Positions 35,905-45,892 of a stretch of DNA of 64,000 nucleotides are shown here, piece after piece. The translations under genes and the position numbers were made by a program. The notes beneath the pieces were generated by a model. The model had not been told where the DNA came from, searched no databases, and saw nothing but the letters and a program-made list of their open reading frames with translations. This DNA comes from Lentilitoribacter sp039986595 (GTDB lineage: Bacteria > Pseudomonadota > Alphaproteobacteria > Rhizobiales > Rhizobiaceae). How positions within the stretch are numbered: position 1 is the first letter of the stretch; the number at the start of each line of letters is the position of its first letter. The DNA lies in the NCBI GenBank assembly GCA_039986595.1, contig JBDWQJ010000005.1, positions 1-64,000 on the forward strand, read 5' to 3'.

Positions 35905-36834
35905 ATGTCTTTTCCGCACCGTCATCTACTTGGTATCAAAGGCTTGTCGGAGCCAGACATTTTCTATTTATTGGACAAAGCTGAAGAAGCCGTCAAACTT
36001 TCACTACAACGTGAAAAGAAAACGTCAACGCTTCGTGGTTTGACACAAATCAACCTGTTTTTTGAGGCTTCTACAAGAACACAAGCGTCATTTGAGCTCG
36101 CCGGCAAACGGCTTGGTGCCGATGTGATGAATATGTCCGTTGGTAATTCGTCCGTCAAAAAAGGTGAAACGCTGGTTGATACGGCGATGACGCTGAATGC
36201 CATGCATCCCGATATGCTAGTTGTACGCCATTCATCTGCGGGTGCTGTGGCTCTTTTAGCGCAAAAAGTGGACTGTGCGGTGATTAACGCAGGCGATGGT
36301 GCACATGAGCACCCGACGCAAGCCCTTTTGGATGCACTAACGATCCGCCGGATGAAAGGCACCGTCGGTCGCCTAACTGTTGCGATTTGCGGAGATGTCT
36401 TGCATTCACGCGTCGCGCGCTCAAACATTTTGCTACTTAATGCGCTTGGGGCACGTGTTCGCATCATTGCACCTCGCACATTGCTCCCAACAGGGATTAA
36501 ACAAATGGGCGCTGAGGTATTTAGCTCCATGAAAGAAGGCTTAAAAGATGCTGATGTCGTGATGATGTTGCGTTTGCAGCGTGAACGTATGGAAGGTGCC
36601 TTTGTCCCATCGGTTCGCGAATATTTCCGCTTCTTTGGCTTAGATGCAGAAAAACTGTCTTATGCGAAAGATGATGCGCTTGTCATGCACCCTGGCCCAA
36701 TGAATAGAGGCGTTGAAATCGCTTCTGAAATTGCCGATGGTCCGCAAAGTGTGATTGAACAACAAGTTGAAATGGGGGTGGCCGTTCGAATGGCAGTGAT
36801 GGAAACTCTCATGCTCGCGAGTGGGAGAAACTAA
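35905..36834 (+). CDS. pyrB: Aspartate carbamoyltransferase catalytic chain
   Basis: 309 residues. It makes carbamoyl-aspartate in pyrimidine synthesis. The carbamoyl-phosphate motif is FFEASTRTQASFE (S56-T57-R58-T59); HEHPTQALLDALT and VMHPGPMNRGVEI are also present. There is no pyrI; the next gene, one base downstream, is a dihydroorotase-like protein without active-site residues, the usual structural partner of this ATCase type. Confidence 0.97.
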   Translation: MSFPHRHLLGIKGLSEPDIFYLLDKAEEAVKLSLQREKKTSTLRGLTQINLFFEASTRTQASFELAGKRLGADVMNMSVGNSSVKKGETLVDTAMTLNAMHPDMLVVRHSSAGAVALLAQKVDCAVINAGDGAHEHPTQALLDALTIRRMKGTVGRLTVAICGDVLHSRVARSNILLLNALGARVRIIAPRTLLPTGIKQMGAEVFSSMKEGLKDADVVMMLRLQRERMEGAFVPSVREYFRFFGLDAEKLSYAKDDALVMHPGPMNRGVEIASEIADGPQSVIEQQVEMGVAVRMAVMETLMLASGRN

Positions 36835-36835
36835 T

Positions 36836-38125
36836 ATGACCACACGCATTTTAGAAAACGTACGAATTATCGACCCATCACAGCAGATGGATGAAATTGG
36901 TTCAATTATCATTGAGAACGGTAAAATCGCTGCGATTGGTGCAAGTGCGCGCAATCAAGGCGCACCAGATGGTGCTGAAGTCATCAATTGCAATGGACAA
37001 ATTGCCGTGCCCGGCCTTGTCGATACACGCGTATTTATCGGAGAACCAGGTAGCGAATACCGCGAAACAATCGCATCTGCAGGTAAAGCTGCAGCAAAAG
37101 GCGGCATTACCTCAATTGTCACCATGCCCGATACAAACCCTGTGATCGATGACGTTGCTCTCTTACAATTTATCCAGCGCACAGCACGCGATACAACAGA
37201 TATCCATGTCCATCCTGCATCTGCAATGACCAAAGGGTTGAACGGCAAGGAGATGACCGAGTTTGGATTGATGATGGAAGCTGGTGCAGCTTGTATCACC
37301 GATGGTCACAAAACTTTGCGTAATGCTGCGGTCATTCGTAGGGCGATGACCTATGCAAGAGATTTCGGCGCGTTGATCGCTTGTGAAACACAAGACGCAG
37401 ATTTAGCTGCAGGCGGAATGATGAATGAAGGCTTGCTCGCAAGCTGGTTAGGCTTTTCAGGCATTCCAAAAGAAGCAGAGATTATCCCGTTAGAACGCGA
37501 TGTTCGTTTAGCAGAATTAACGGGCGCAAATTATCACGCTGCGAAAATATCCGTACCGCAATCATCAAAAGTTATTCGCCGCGCAAAGGATAAAAATCTC
37601 AATGTCAGCGCTGGTATTTCAATCAACAACCTGACATTAAATGAAGTTGATATTGGTGAATACCGTACATTCTTCAAATTATCACCACCACTTCGGAGCG
37701 AAGAAGAACGCTTGGCAATGGTTGAAGCCATTTCAGATGGTACAGTTGATGTCATCTGCTCGTCACACGATCCGCAGGATGTTGATACCAAACGCCTGCC
37801 TTTCCCCCATGCGGCAGAAGGTGCAATCGGGTTAGAAACTATGTTGGCAGCAGCATTACGACTGCATCATTCAGATCAAGTCAGCTTATCTCGACTTGTC
37901 GAAGTATTATCCACCAAGCCCGCAGAACTGTATGGTTTGGATGCAGGCTCTTTGCGCATAGGTTCTTCTGCAGACATCACACTGTTTGATCTTGAAATGC
38001 CGTGGGTGCATTACAAAGATGAAATTGTGTCAAAGTCCAAGAACAGCGCTTTTGAAGATGCACGCTTTACCGGAAAAGTGCTTGCAACGATAGTAAGTGG
38101 ACAGACTATTTACTCCGACCAATAA
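36836..38125 (+). CDS. Inactive dihydroorotase-like protein (PyrC')
   Basis: 429 residues of the class I dihydroorotase fold, but the metal and catalytic residues are gone. The HxH pair is R65/F67 (VDTRVFIGEPG), the HxxD/ED site is ETQD (184-187), the HxxH pair ends in K237 (YHAAKIS), the PHH motif is INN (263-265), and the DHAPH motif reads SHDPQ (310-314). In Pseudomonas and related bacteria such pseudo-dihydroorotases are needed for ATCase assembly. A true dihydroorotase must lie elsewhere. The ATG follows GGGAGAA and sits one base after the pyrB stop. Confidence 0.9.
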   Translation: MTTRILENVRIIDPSQQMDEIGSIIIENGKIAAIGASARNQGAPDGAEVINCNGQIAVPGLVDTRVFIGEPGSEYRETIASAGKAAAKGGITSIVTMPDTNPVIDDVALLQFIQRTARDTTDIHVHPASAMTKGLNGKEMTEFGLMMEAGAACITDGHKTLRNAAVIRRAMTYARDFGALIACETQDADLAAGGMMNEGLLASWLGFSGIPKEAEIIPLERDVRLAELTGANYHAAKISVPQSSKVIRRAKDKNLNVSAGISINNLTLNEVDIGEYRTFFKLSPPLRSEEERLAMVEAISDGTVDVICSSHDPQDVDTKRLPFPHAAEGAIGLETMLAAALRLHHSDQVSLSRLVEVLSTKPAELYGLDAGSLRIGSSADITLFDLEMPWVHYKDEIVSKSKNSAFEDARFTGKVLATIVSGQTIYSDQ

Positions 38126-38183
38126 TCACGATATACAACTATTGAGAAGTATACGCGTGTATTTAAACTGATTGATTGTTCAA

Positions 38184-38798
38184 ATGACTGATATTTTTAC
38201 ATCACAAGCACCACTTATTCTCCTTCTCGCTTCCCTCTTTGGTTATCTGCTCGGTTCTATTCCATTTGGATTGATCATCACTAAGTTTGCAGGGCTTGGG
38301 GATGTTCGCAATATCGGCTCTGGTAACATTGGGGCAACAAATGTTTTGCGCACGGGAAACAAGAAAGTCGCTGCTGGGGTTCTCATTGGCGATCTATTAA
38401 AAGGTACTATCGCAGTTGTAATTGCACATAAATTCGGTTTGGCAGCTGCAATGTTGGCGGGGTTATTTGCATTTTTAGGCCACCTATTCCCAATCTGGCT
38501 AAAATTTAAGGGCGGAAAAGGTGTCGCAACTTATATCGGCGTTTTGTTTGGGCTCGCGCCCATGATTGTATTAGTGTTTGCTGTTGTGTGGTTATCCGTT
38601 GCCTTTATCTTCAGATATTCATCACTCGCCGCATTCGCTGCATTGATCGTCGTCCCCATTGCGCTTTATGTATTGGGAACCACAAATATCGCAATCCTCT
38701 TTGCGCTCATGTCCCTCATTGCGATATTAAAACATCATGAAAATATCGGCAGATTACGAGCAGGTACTGAAAGCAAGATAGGTAGCAAGAAAAAATGA
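38184..38798 (+). CDS. plsY: Acyl-phosphate:glycerol-3-phosphate acyltransferase
   Basis: 204 residues with five membrane spans. Motifs: GYLLGSIPFGLIITK, IGSGNIGATNVLRTG and KFKGGKGVATYIG, the three loops that bind acyl phosphate and glycerol-3-phosphate. It starts phospholipid synthesis at the inner membrane. The ATG at 38184 is preferred over a TTG 12 nt upstream; neither has a strong ribosome site. Its stop overlaps the dprA start by 4 bp. Confidence 0.94.
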   Translation: MTDIFTSQAPLILLLASLFGYLLGSIPFGLIITKFAGLGDVRNIGSGNIGATNVLRTGNKKVAAGVLIGDLLKGTIAVVIAHKFGLAAAMLAGLFAFLGHLFPIWLKFKGGKGVATYIGVLFGLAPMIVLVFAVVWLSVAFIFRYSSLAAFAALIVVPIALYVLGTTNIAILFALMSLIAILKHHENIGRLRAGTESKIGSKKK

Positions 38799-39964
38799 TT
38801 AATCAGCCGTCGCGCGGGATAAAATTAACTGAGCGACAAAAACTATCGTGGCTGCGATTAATCAGAAGTGACAATGTGGGACCTGCAACCTTTCGCGAAT
38901 TGATCAACAATTGCGGCTCAGCAGAACGCGCAATCGAAATGCTCCCAGAGCTCTCCCAACGTGGTGGGTCACGCCGCAAAATTCGTATTGCAACTGTTTC
39001 TGAAGTCGAAATTGAACTTGAAAAAATTGAAAAATTTGGCGCCAAGCTAATTGGTATTGGCGAGCCCGACTATCCAAGAGCCCTAAGACAGATAGATGGT
39101 GCACCGCCGCTCATTACGGTGAAAGGTAATTTAGACCTCACCACCCCACCCTCTGTCGGAATTGTCGGCTCACGAAATGCATCAATTACAGGCAGTAAAT
39201 TTGCAGCAAACCTTGCCGCAAACATTGTTGGAGCGGGTTACACAATTGTTTCAGGTCTTGCGCGCGGTATTGATGCGGCTGCTCATTATGCAAGCCTTCA
39301 CCCAGGTATGCACTCAGGAGCACAAACTGGGACCATAGCAGCATTAGCGGGTGGTATAGATAAACCCTACCCTCCTGAAAATCTCGATCTATATAAGCAG
39401 ATCTGTGATGGCAAAGGTCTCGCAATTACCGAAATGCCCTTTGGTTGGAAACCAATTGCACGGGATTTCCCTCGCCGGAACCGGTTAATTGCCGGTGTAT
39501 CTTTAGGACTGGTTGTGGTGGAAGCCGCTAAACGATCAGGATCACTCATTTCTGCTCGCCGCGCATCAGACTTTGGACGATTGGTTTTTGCAGTGCCCGG
39601 CTCTCCTTTAGACCCACGAGCCGGTGGTACCAACGAACTTCTCAAAGAAGGCGCAATTTTAACAACGGGAGCCAATGACATATTAGAGGCTCTTGCACCC
39701 ATCTCACAGATTGATGAGATCAATTACAATATTATCGAAGAAACAGGTGATGATGGGCAAGACTTAAACCCACCTGATGAAAATGCCCGCACGATCATCA
39801 TCAATGCCATGGGCGCAACACCTGTCGAAATCGATGATATTATCAGACACACAGGATATCCCGCACAGACGGTTTATCTTGTTTTATTGGAATTGGATTT
39901 AGCAAGCCGCCTTCAGCGTCATTCAGGAGGACTTGTATCCCTTGTTCTGCAAACCCAAGTTTAG
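38795..39964 (+). CDS. dprA: DNA-processing protein DprA
   Basis: 389 residues. An N-terminal helical SAM-like region is followed by a Rossmann core with VGIVGSRNASITG, YTIVSGLARGIDAAAH and FPRRNRLIAG, then a C-terminal winged helix (about 325-389). DprA loads RecA on incoming single-stranded DNA in transformation. It overlaps plsY by ATGA. No other competence gene is in this window. Confidence 0.95.
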   Translation: MINQPSRGIKLTERQKLSWLRLIRSDNVGPATFRELINNCGSAERAIEMLPELSQRGGSRRKIRIATVSEVEIELEKIEKFGAKLIGIGEPDYPRALRQIDGAPPLITVKGNLDLTTPPSVGIVGSRNASITGSKFAANLAANIVGAGYTIVSGLARGIDAAAHYASLHPGMHSGAQTGTIAALAGGIDKPYPPENLDLYKQICDGKGLAITEMPFGWKPIARDFPRRNRLIAGVSLGLVVVEAAKRSGSLISARRASDFGRLVFAVPGSPLDPRAGGTNELLKEGAILTTGANDILEALAPISQIDEINYNIIEETGDDGQDLNPPDENARTIIINAMGATPVEIDDIIRHTGYPAQTVYLVLLELDLASRLQRHSGGLVSLVLQTQV

Positions 39965-40198
39965 CGGTCTTGAATTGGATAAAATGTCACCACATTCAAT
40001 ATATGCCATTTCAATTAGGTAACTCAGCATGTCAGCACCTTCACCATCAGCAACAGTGCGCAGCTCCCCAAGCATATCTTTTACATAAACTAGATTGTTA
40101 TGCGCTTTTGGGCTGTCAATTGTTTGGGCTGTGTTATTGTTTTTTGGCAATTGTATAATCCTTAAAGCGGATTGAAACGAACACCTTGCTCGCGACAT
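39923..40198 (-). CDS. Small conserved-looking protein, unknown function
   Basis: Up to 91 residues on the strand opposite dprA and topA. The middle part VKDMLGELRTVADGEGADML, followed by SYLIEMAYIECGD, looks like a real acidic helix pair and resembles short rhizobial hypothetical proteins. The last 14 residues are encoded inside the dprA 3' end. The start is uncertain: ATG at 40198 has AGGATAA too far upstream (about 15 nt), and a later start near the conserved part may be right. I cannot assign a function. Confidence 0.5.
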   Translation of the reverse strand: MSRARCSFQSALRIIQLPKNNNTAQTIDSPKAHNNLVYVKDMLGELRTVADGEGADMLSYLIEMAYIECGDILSNSRPLNLGLQNKGYKSS

Positions 40199-40383
40199 CA
40201 AATTATGACTATTATCCTAACGTCTTTAATTTAAGATTGCAATATTTATCTTCTCTCTTTCAGGTTGTATTGCGTTGTATTGAACAAGAAATTCTCAAAA
40301 AAGCTTGACCAAATGCCGTTCAATGTCCATGTGCTAAGCCAAATCATTGAAAAACACACAATTTGTAAAGTGCGAAAATAAGT

Positions 40384-43062
40384 ATGAATGTAGTTGTCGT
40401 AGAATCTCCTGCAAAAGCGAAGACCATCAACAAATACCTTGGTTCTGATTATACAGTTCTGGCATCTTTTGGTCATGTCAGAGATCTGCCAGCCAAAGAC
40501 GGATCGGTAAATCCAGACGAAGATTTTGCCATGCTTTGGGAAGTTGATACGGCTTCAAATAAACGTCTTAAAGACATTTCAACGGCGCTCAAAGGCGCTG
40601 ATACATTATTTCTCGCAACTGACCCCGATCGCGAAGGTGAAGCCATTTCTTGGCATGTTTTAGATGTGCTTGAAAAGAAAAAAGCGCTCAAGGGAAAGAA
40701 CGTAAAACGTGTTGTTTTCAATGCGATAACGAAAAAGTCCGTTCTCGATGCGATGGCGCAACCGCGTGATATTGATACCCCTCTTGTTGATGCTTATCTT
40801 GCGCGTCGCGCCCTTGATTATCTGGTCGGGTTTAACCTATCGCCTGTTTTGTGGCGTAAACTCCCAGGCGCACGATCTGCAGGACGCGTACAATCAGTTG
40901 CATTGCGCTTAATTTGTGATCGTGAGACTGAAATTGAACGATTTATCAAAGATGAATATTGGCAGATCGCGGCAGAACTTAAAACACCGCGCGATGATAA
41001 ATTTACCGCCCGTCTAACCGTTTTTGATGGCGATAAATTGCAAAAATTGTCCATTGAAAATGCCGAATCGGCTGACAAAATGAAGCAAATGCTGGAAAGC
41101 GCTTCGTTCAATATTGGTAAAGTTGAAGCAAAACCAACGCGTCGTAATCCATCACCACCATTTACAACATCAACGCTTCAGCAGGCTGCATCATCCAAAT
41201 TAGGGTTCAATGCATCGCGCACAATGCAAGTTGCGCAAAAGCTGTATGAAGGCATTGAGATCGGTGGTGAAACGGCGGGTCTCATCACTTATATGCGTAC
41301 CGATGGTGTACAAATGGCACCTGAGGCTATTGAAGCCTCGCGCGCTGCGATTAAAACTCAGTTTGGCGATAAATATTGCCCTGATAAAGCGCGCCATTAC
41401 GAAACTAAAGCGAAAAACGCGCAAGAAGCTCACGAAGCAATTCGCCCAACGAGTTTCGATCGCACACCTGATCAGGTCAAAAAATTCCTCGATGCCGATC
41501 AACTCAGATTATATGATCTTATTTGGAAACGCGCAATCGCCAGCCAAATGGCCTCAGCTGAGATTGAACGCACTGCCGTTGATGTTATTGCCACCAATGG
41601 CGGACAATCAGCTACATTGCGCGCAAATGGATCCGTTATTCGTTTTGATGGTTTCATTGCAGCTTATAGCGATCATAAAGACGATAGCGATAATAAAGCC
41701 GACGATAAGGCTGATGATGCGCGTTTACCGCTTATCAATCAAGGTGAAGATACAGCGCGTGACAAGATCAACGCAACGCAGCACTTCACAGAACCGCCAC
41801 CGCGCTATTCAGAAGCTTCGCTTATCAAAAAGATGGAAGAGCTCGGAATTGGTCGTCCCTCAACTTACGCCTCAACTCTGGCGACGCTTTCAAATCGTGA
41901 ATATGTTAAATCTGAACAGCGCAAACTGATCCCAGAACCAAAAGGACGCTTGGTTACAGCCTTCTTGGGCAACTTCTTTGACCGTTATGTAGAGTTCAGC
42001 TTTACCGCTGATCTTGAAAACAAGCTCGATCGCATTTCAGCTGGTGAGTTGCAGTGGAAAGATGTTTTACGTGAGTTTTGGGATGAATTCCAAACCCATG
42101 TTGAAGGCACAAAAGAGCTTCGCGTTACTAATGTTTTAGATGCACTGAACGAAGAACTTGCAGAACTCGCCTTTCCTGATCGTGGCGATGGCATGAACCC
42201 GCGCATCTGCCCAACTTGCGGTGAAGGCAACCTTTCACTCAAATTGGGTCGCTACGGCGCATTTGTTGGTTGTTCCAACTACCCTGAATGTAAATTTACA
42301 CGTCAATTATCCAAAAACGCAGATGGTGAAAACCAAGCAGCTGTTTCTAATGAACCGCAAACACTTGGAAAAGATCCAAATACGGATGAAGACATCACGC
42401 TTCGCTCAGGCCGTTTTGGCCCTTATGTGCAACGCGGCGAAGGCAAAGAAGCCAAGCGTTCAAGTTTGCCAAAAGGCTGGGCACCTGAAACCATCGATTA
42501 TGAACGCGCAATGGCGCTTATCTCATTGCCGAGAGATATCGGCGCACATCCAGAATCGGGTAAAATGATCTCAAGTGGTTTGGGTCGCTATGGCCCGTTC
42601 CTCTTGCACGATGGCATGTATGCGAACTTAGAATCCATTGAAGATGTATTCTCTGTTGGTCTTAACCGCGCTGTAACAGTGATTGCTGAAAAAGCAGCCG
42701 CAGGCCCAGGCCGTGGCAGAAAAGCAGCAACAGCTCTAAAAGAACTCGGCGAGCACCCAGATGGTGGCAAGATTGCCGTTATGGATGGTCGCTATGGTCC
42801 GTATGTTAAGTGGGAAAAGATCAATGCAACTTTGCCAAACGGTACAGACCCGCAAGGCGTGACGCTCGAGCAAGGCGTTGAACTGGTCAACGCGAAAGCT
42901 GCAACCAAAGGCAAAAAGAAAGCCGCTCCAAAGAAAAAGCCTGCTACGAAAAAGAAACCAGCAGCCAAAAAGACAACCGCAACCAAAACAACGGCTAAAA
43001 AAACTGCGACCAAGAAACCAGCAGCTAAGAAAACAGCTGCAGAACCAAAAGCTGAGGAATAG
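40384..43062 (+). CDS. topA: DNA topoisomerase I
   Basis: 892 residues. Toprim domain with VVVESPAKAKTI and DPDREGE (D80, D82), active-site tyrosine Y303 in GLITYMRTDG, one clear four-cysteine zinc ribbon (CPTCGEGNL...GCSNYPECKF), then topoisomerase C-terminal repeats (LRSGRFGPYVQ). The tail, about residues 840-892, is lysine/alanine repeats, a DNA-binding feature common in this group. TTGACC at 40305 may be the -35 of its promoter, but the -10 is weak. It is followed after 2 nt by rnr. Confidence 0.97.
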   Translation: MNVVVVESPAKAKTINKYLGSDYTVLASFGHVRDLPAKDGSVNPDEDFAMLWEVDTASNKRLKDISTALKGADTLFLATDPDREGEAISWHVLDVLEKKKALKGKNVKRVVFNAITKKSVLDAMAQPRDIDTPLVDAYLARRALDYLVGFNLSPVLWRKLPGARSAGRVQSVALRLICDRETEIERFIKDEYWQIAAELKTPRDDKFTARLTVFDGDKLQKLSIENAESADKMKQMLESASFNIGKVEAKPTRRNPSPPFTTSTLQQAASSKLGFNASRTMQVAQKLYEGIEIGGETAGLITYMRTDGVQMAPEAIEASRAAIKTQFGDKYCPDKARHYETKAKNAQEAHEAIRPTSFDRTPDQVKKFLDADQLRLYDLIWKRAIASQMASAEIERTAVDVIATNGGQSATLRANGSVIRFDGFIAAYSDHKDDSDNKADDKADDARLPLINQGEDTARDKINATQHFTEPPPRYSEASLIKKMEELGIGRPSTYASTLATLSNREYVKSEQRKLIPEPKGRLVTAFLGNFFDRYVEFSFTADLENKLDRISAGELQWKDVLREFWDEFQTHVEGTKELRVTNVLDALNEELAELAFPDRGDGMNPRICPTCGEGNLSLKLGRYGAFVGCSNYPECKFTRQLSKNADGENQAAVSNEPQTLGKDPNTDEDITLRSGRFGPYVQRGEGKEAKRSSLPKGWAPETIDYERAMALISLPRDIGAHPESGKMISSGLGRYGPFLLHDGMYANLESIEDVFSVGLNRAVTVIAEKAAAGPGRGRKAATALKELGEHPDGGKIAVMDGRYGPYVKWEKINATLPNGTDPQGVTLEQGVELVNAKAATKGKKKAAPKKKPATKKKPAAKKTTATKTTAKKTATKKPAAKKTAAEPKAEE

Positions 43063-43064
43063 AT

Positions 43065-45446
43065 TTGGCAAAAACGCCAAGGTTTGTACGTTCTAAGTCA
43101 ACGAGACAAAAAACCAAAAATAATAATGACTTAGAAAATACCTCTAAAGTTAAAAACAAGAAGCCGCCGCTTGAAAAAGCGGCGATCTTGCGTTTTATAT
43201 CTGAATTTCCTGATCTTGCTTCAAAACGAGAAATCGCCAAGGCATTTGGTGTCAAAGGTGATGAACGCGCAGTCTTAAAAGACATATTGCGTGAAATGGC
43301 TGATGAAGGTTTATTGAGCGGCACACGCAAGAAAATTTCTCGCCCGGGCTCAATGCCATCCGTTTCTACATTAGATATTTTATCGAGAGATAATGATGGC
43401 GATTTGATCGGCAGACCTACTCAATGGCGTGATGAAGACGGAACAGCACCAGCGGTTCTCATTCGTCAAATGTCGCAAAAGTCGCGTACAGGCGGTTCTC
43501 GCTCAAAAGCATCAGGTCCAACTGCCGGTCTTGGCGATAAAGTTTTAGCGCGCATATTCCCCAATGATAACCGAGAAGGCCCCGCTTATATCGGTAAGGT
43601 GATGAAAGTGCTTGATCGTCAAAAATCCAGCACCATGGGAATATATCGCGAGAACGAAAGTGGTGAGAATAGCGGTGGCCGCGTGCTACCAATTGACCGA
43701 AAGAACAAAGAATATGCCATCGCACCTGATATGACCGGCGGCGCAAAGCACGGCGATTTGGTTGAAGTGCAATCCATCCCCAATAATCGCGTTGGCCTAC
43801 CCAATGCAAAAATCATAAATGTGGTGGGTTCTATTGCTTCTGAAAAAGCAATTACGATGATTGCTGTTCATGATCGCGGCATTCCTCACATCTTCCCGCA
43901 AGAGGTTTTGGATGCCGCTGAAGAGGCAAAACCTGCCGATATGCAAAAACGCGAAGATTGGCGGGACTTGCCGTTAATTACGATTGATCCTGCAACAGCT
44001 AAAGATCACGATGATGCAGTCTATGCACATATGGATGACAATCCGGATAATGCTGGTGGCGCTGTTTTATATGTCGCGATTGCAGATGTATCTTATTACG
44101 TTAGACCAGACACGCCCATGGACCGTGAAGCGCGTATAAGAGGAAACTCTGTATATTTCCCTGACCGCGTTATCCCAATGCTCCCCGAACGCATCAGCAA
44201 TGACTTATGCTCTTTAAAAGAAGGCGTAGATCGCCCTGCTCTGGCCACCAAGATCATTTTCAATGCCGAAGGTCGCAAGGTCAGCCACTCGTTCCATCGC
44301 ATTATGATGAGAAGCGCCGCTAGTCTTGCCTATGAGCAAGCGCAGGAAGCAATTGACGGCAATCCAGACGCGCAGGCTGGCGAGATACTAGAATCAGTCT
44401 TAAAGCCTTTGTGGGCGACCTATGCGATTATGAAAATCGGTAGAGATCGCAGGCAACCACTTGATCTAGATTTACCCGAACGCCGGATCATACTAGATGA
44501 TGAAGGCAAAGTTGATCATATTCATGTGCCAGATAGGCTTGATGCTCATAAGCTCATTGAAGAATGCATGATCCAGGCAAATGTCGCTGCCGCTGAAGCG
44601 TTAGAGAAAAAGCGTCAAGCTTTAATCTACCGTGTACATGAAGAACCATCTTTATCTAAGCAAGAAGCTTTGCGTGAGTTTTTGGCAACACTGGATATTG
44701 CACTGGCAAAAGGTGGCAACCTACGTGCAAATCATTTCAATGGTATTTTAGCCAACGTTAAAGACAAACCAACTGAAACAATGGTCAATGAGATGGTGTT
44801 GCGTTCGCAAAGCCAAGCGATCTATCATCCTGATAACCAAGGGCATTTTGGTCTAAACTTACGTAAATATGCGCATTTCACCTCACCTATTCGCAGATAT
44901 GCAGACCTTATTGCACACCGCGCGCTTGTGGGGTCACATGGCTTGGGTGAAGGCGGCATTACGCCTGATGAAGAAGCCGCGCTTGAACTGATCGCTGAAG
45001 ACATTTCAAACTTTGAACGGCGTGCATCCGGCGCTGAGCGTGATACACAAGATCGCTTAATCGCACATCACTTGGCTGAAAAAATCGGTGTTGAATTTCG
45101 CGGTCGAATTGCCGGTGTGACCAAATCAGGACTATTTGTCTCGTTGCCAGAATACGGAGCAGATGGTTTTATACCCATATCAACATTGGGAACTGACTAT
45201 TATTTTTATGACGAAGTTCATCAGGCACTTACCGGCGAAAGAACGGGCCTTGGGTTTCGATTGGGAGACGAAGTAGACGTACGATTAGCCGAAGCAATTC
45301 CACTTGCTGGGGCTTTGAGATTTGAAATGCTGAGTAAGGGCGAAAAAATGCCAACCGGAACACGTTCTTTTCACAAGGGAAAGAAAAACCGATCGGCAGC
45401 GCGTCCAACCTTTAAAAAGGGACGTAAATCTCGGCGCAGAAAATGA
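43065..45446 (+). CDS. rnr: Ribonuclease R
   Basis: 793 residues, exoribonuclease of the RNase II family. A basic N-terminus and winged-helix part precede the RNB core (ITIDPATAKDHDDAVYAHMD with the metal aspartates). An S1 domain (about 690-760, FRGRIAGVTKSGLFVSLPEYG) and a basic tail (KKGRKSRRRK) follow. It starts with TTG two bases after the topA stop, with GAGGAA about 6-7 nt upstream inside topA, so it is probably translated in coupling. Confidence 0.95.
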   Translation: MAKTPRFVRSKSTRQKTKNNNDLENTSKVKNKKPPLEKAAILRFISEFPDLASKREIAKAFGVKGDERAVLKDILREMADEGLLSGTRKKISRPGSMPSVSTLDILSRDNDGDLIGRPTQWRDEDGTAPAVLIRQMSQKSRTGGSRSKASGPTAGLGDKVLARIFPNDNREGPAYIGKVMKVLDRQKSSTMGIYRENESGENSGGRVLPIDRKNKEYAIAPDMTGGAKHGDLVEVQSIPNNRVGLPNAKIINVVGSIASEKAITMIAVHDRGIPHIFPQEVLDAAEEAKPADMQKREDWRDLPLITIDPATAKDHDDAVYAHMDDNPDNAGGAVLYVAIADVSYYVRPDTPMDREARIRGNSVYFPDRVIPMLPERISNDLCSLKEGVDRPALATKIIFNAEGRKVSHSFHRIMMRSAASLAYEQAQEAIDGNPDAQAGEILESVLKPLWATYAIMKIGRDRRQPLDLDLPERRIILDDEGKVDHIHVPDRLDAHKLIEECMIQANVAAAEALEKKRQALIYRVHEEPSLSKQEALREFLATLDIALAKGGNLRANHFNGILANVKDKPTETMVNEMVLRSQSQAIYHPDNQGHFGLNLRKYAHFTSPIRRYADLIAHRALVGSHGLGEGGITPDEEAALELIAEDISNFERRASGAERDTQDRLIAHHLAEKIGVEFRGRIAGVTKSGLFVSLPEYGADGFIPISTLGTDYYFYDEVHQALTGERTGLGFRLGDEVDVRLAEAIPLAGALRFEMLSKGEKMPTGTRSFHKGKKNRSAARPTFKKGRKSRRRK

Positions 45447-45454
45447 GATATTAA

Positions 45455-45892
45455 ATGACTGAAACACAAGTCTATCAAAATAACGACCAAAAAGAAGAAC
45501 GGCCCACAAAACTCGCAATGAAACGCGGATTTGCATCACGTTGCCCTAACTGCGGTGAAGGCAAGCTCTTCGATAAGTTTGTTAAAGTTACACCACAGTG
45601 TCGCAATTGCCATGAAGAACTGCATCATCACCGCGCTGATGATTTGCCTGCATATCTAGTGATTGTTATCATCGGCCATATTGTTGTGGCTGGCTTTATG
45701 ATGACAGACATGGTGTTTAAACTGGCTGACTGGCAACACCTTTTGATCTGGATCCCTATCACGACTGTTTTATCGCTGGCACTACTACAACCTGTTAAAG
45801 GAGCTGTGGTAGGCCTTCAGTGGGCATTGCGCATGCATGGCTTTGGTGATCAACCAGATTATGATGATAGCGCTGCGCTTAAAGAGCACTAA
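45455..45892 (+). CDS. DUF983 membrane protein with zinc-ribbon-like cysteines
   Basis: 145 residues. Two CxxC pairs (C30/C33 in RCPNCGEGKLF and C49/C52 in QCRNCHEEL) form a probable zinc ribbon, followed by two transmembrane helices (about 66-86 and 95-112). This is the DUF983 pattern and position, directly after rnr. The function is unknown. It overlaps the next gene if that starts at its first ATG. Confidence 0.92.
   Translation: MTETQVYQNNDQKEERPTKLAMKRGFASRCPNCGEGKLFDKFVKVTPQCRNCHEELHHHRADDLPAYLVIVIIGHIVVAGFMMTDMVFKLADWQHLLIWIPITTVLSLALLQPVKGAVVGLQWALRMHGFGDQPDYDDSAALKEH

Noticed and set aside
42736..43080. Hydrophobic/cysteine-rich open frame opposite the topA tail
   Set aside because: It is produced by reading lysine/alanine repeat codons on the other strand; it looks like membrane protein only by codon complement.
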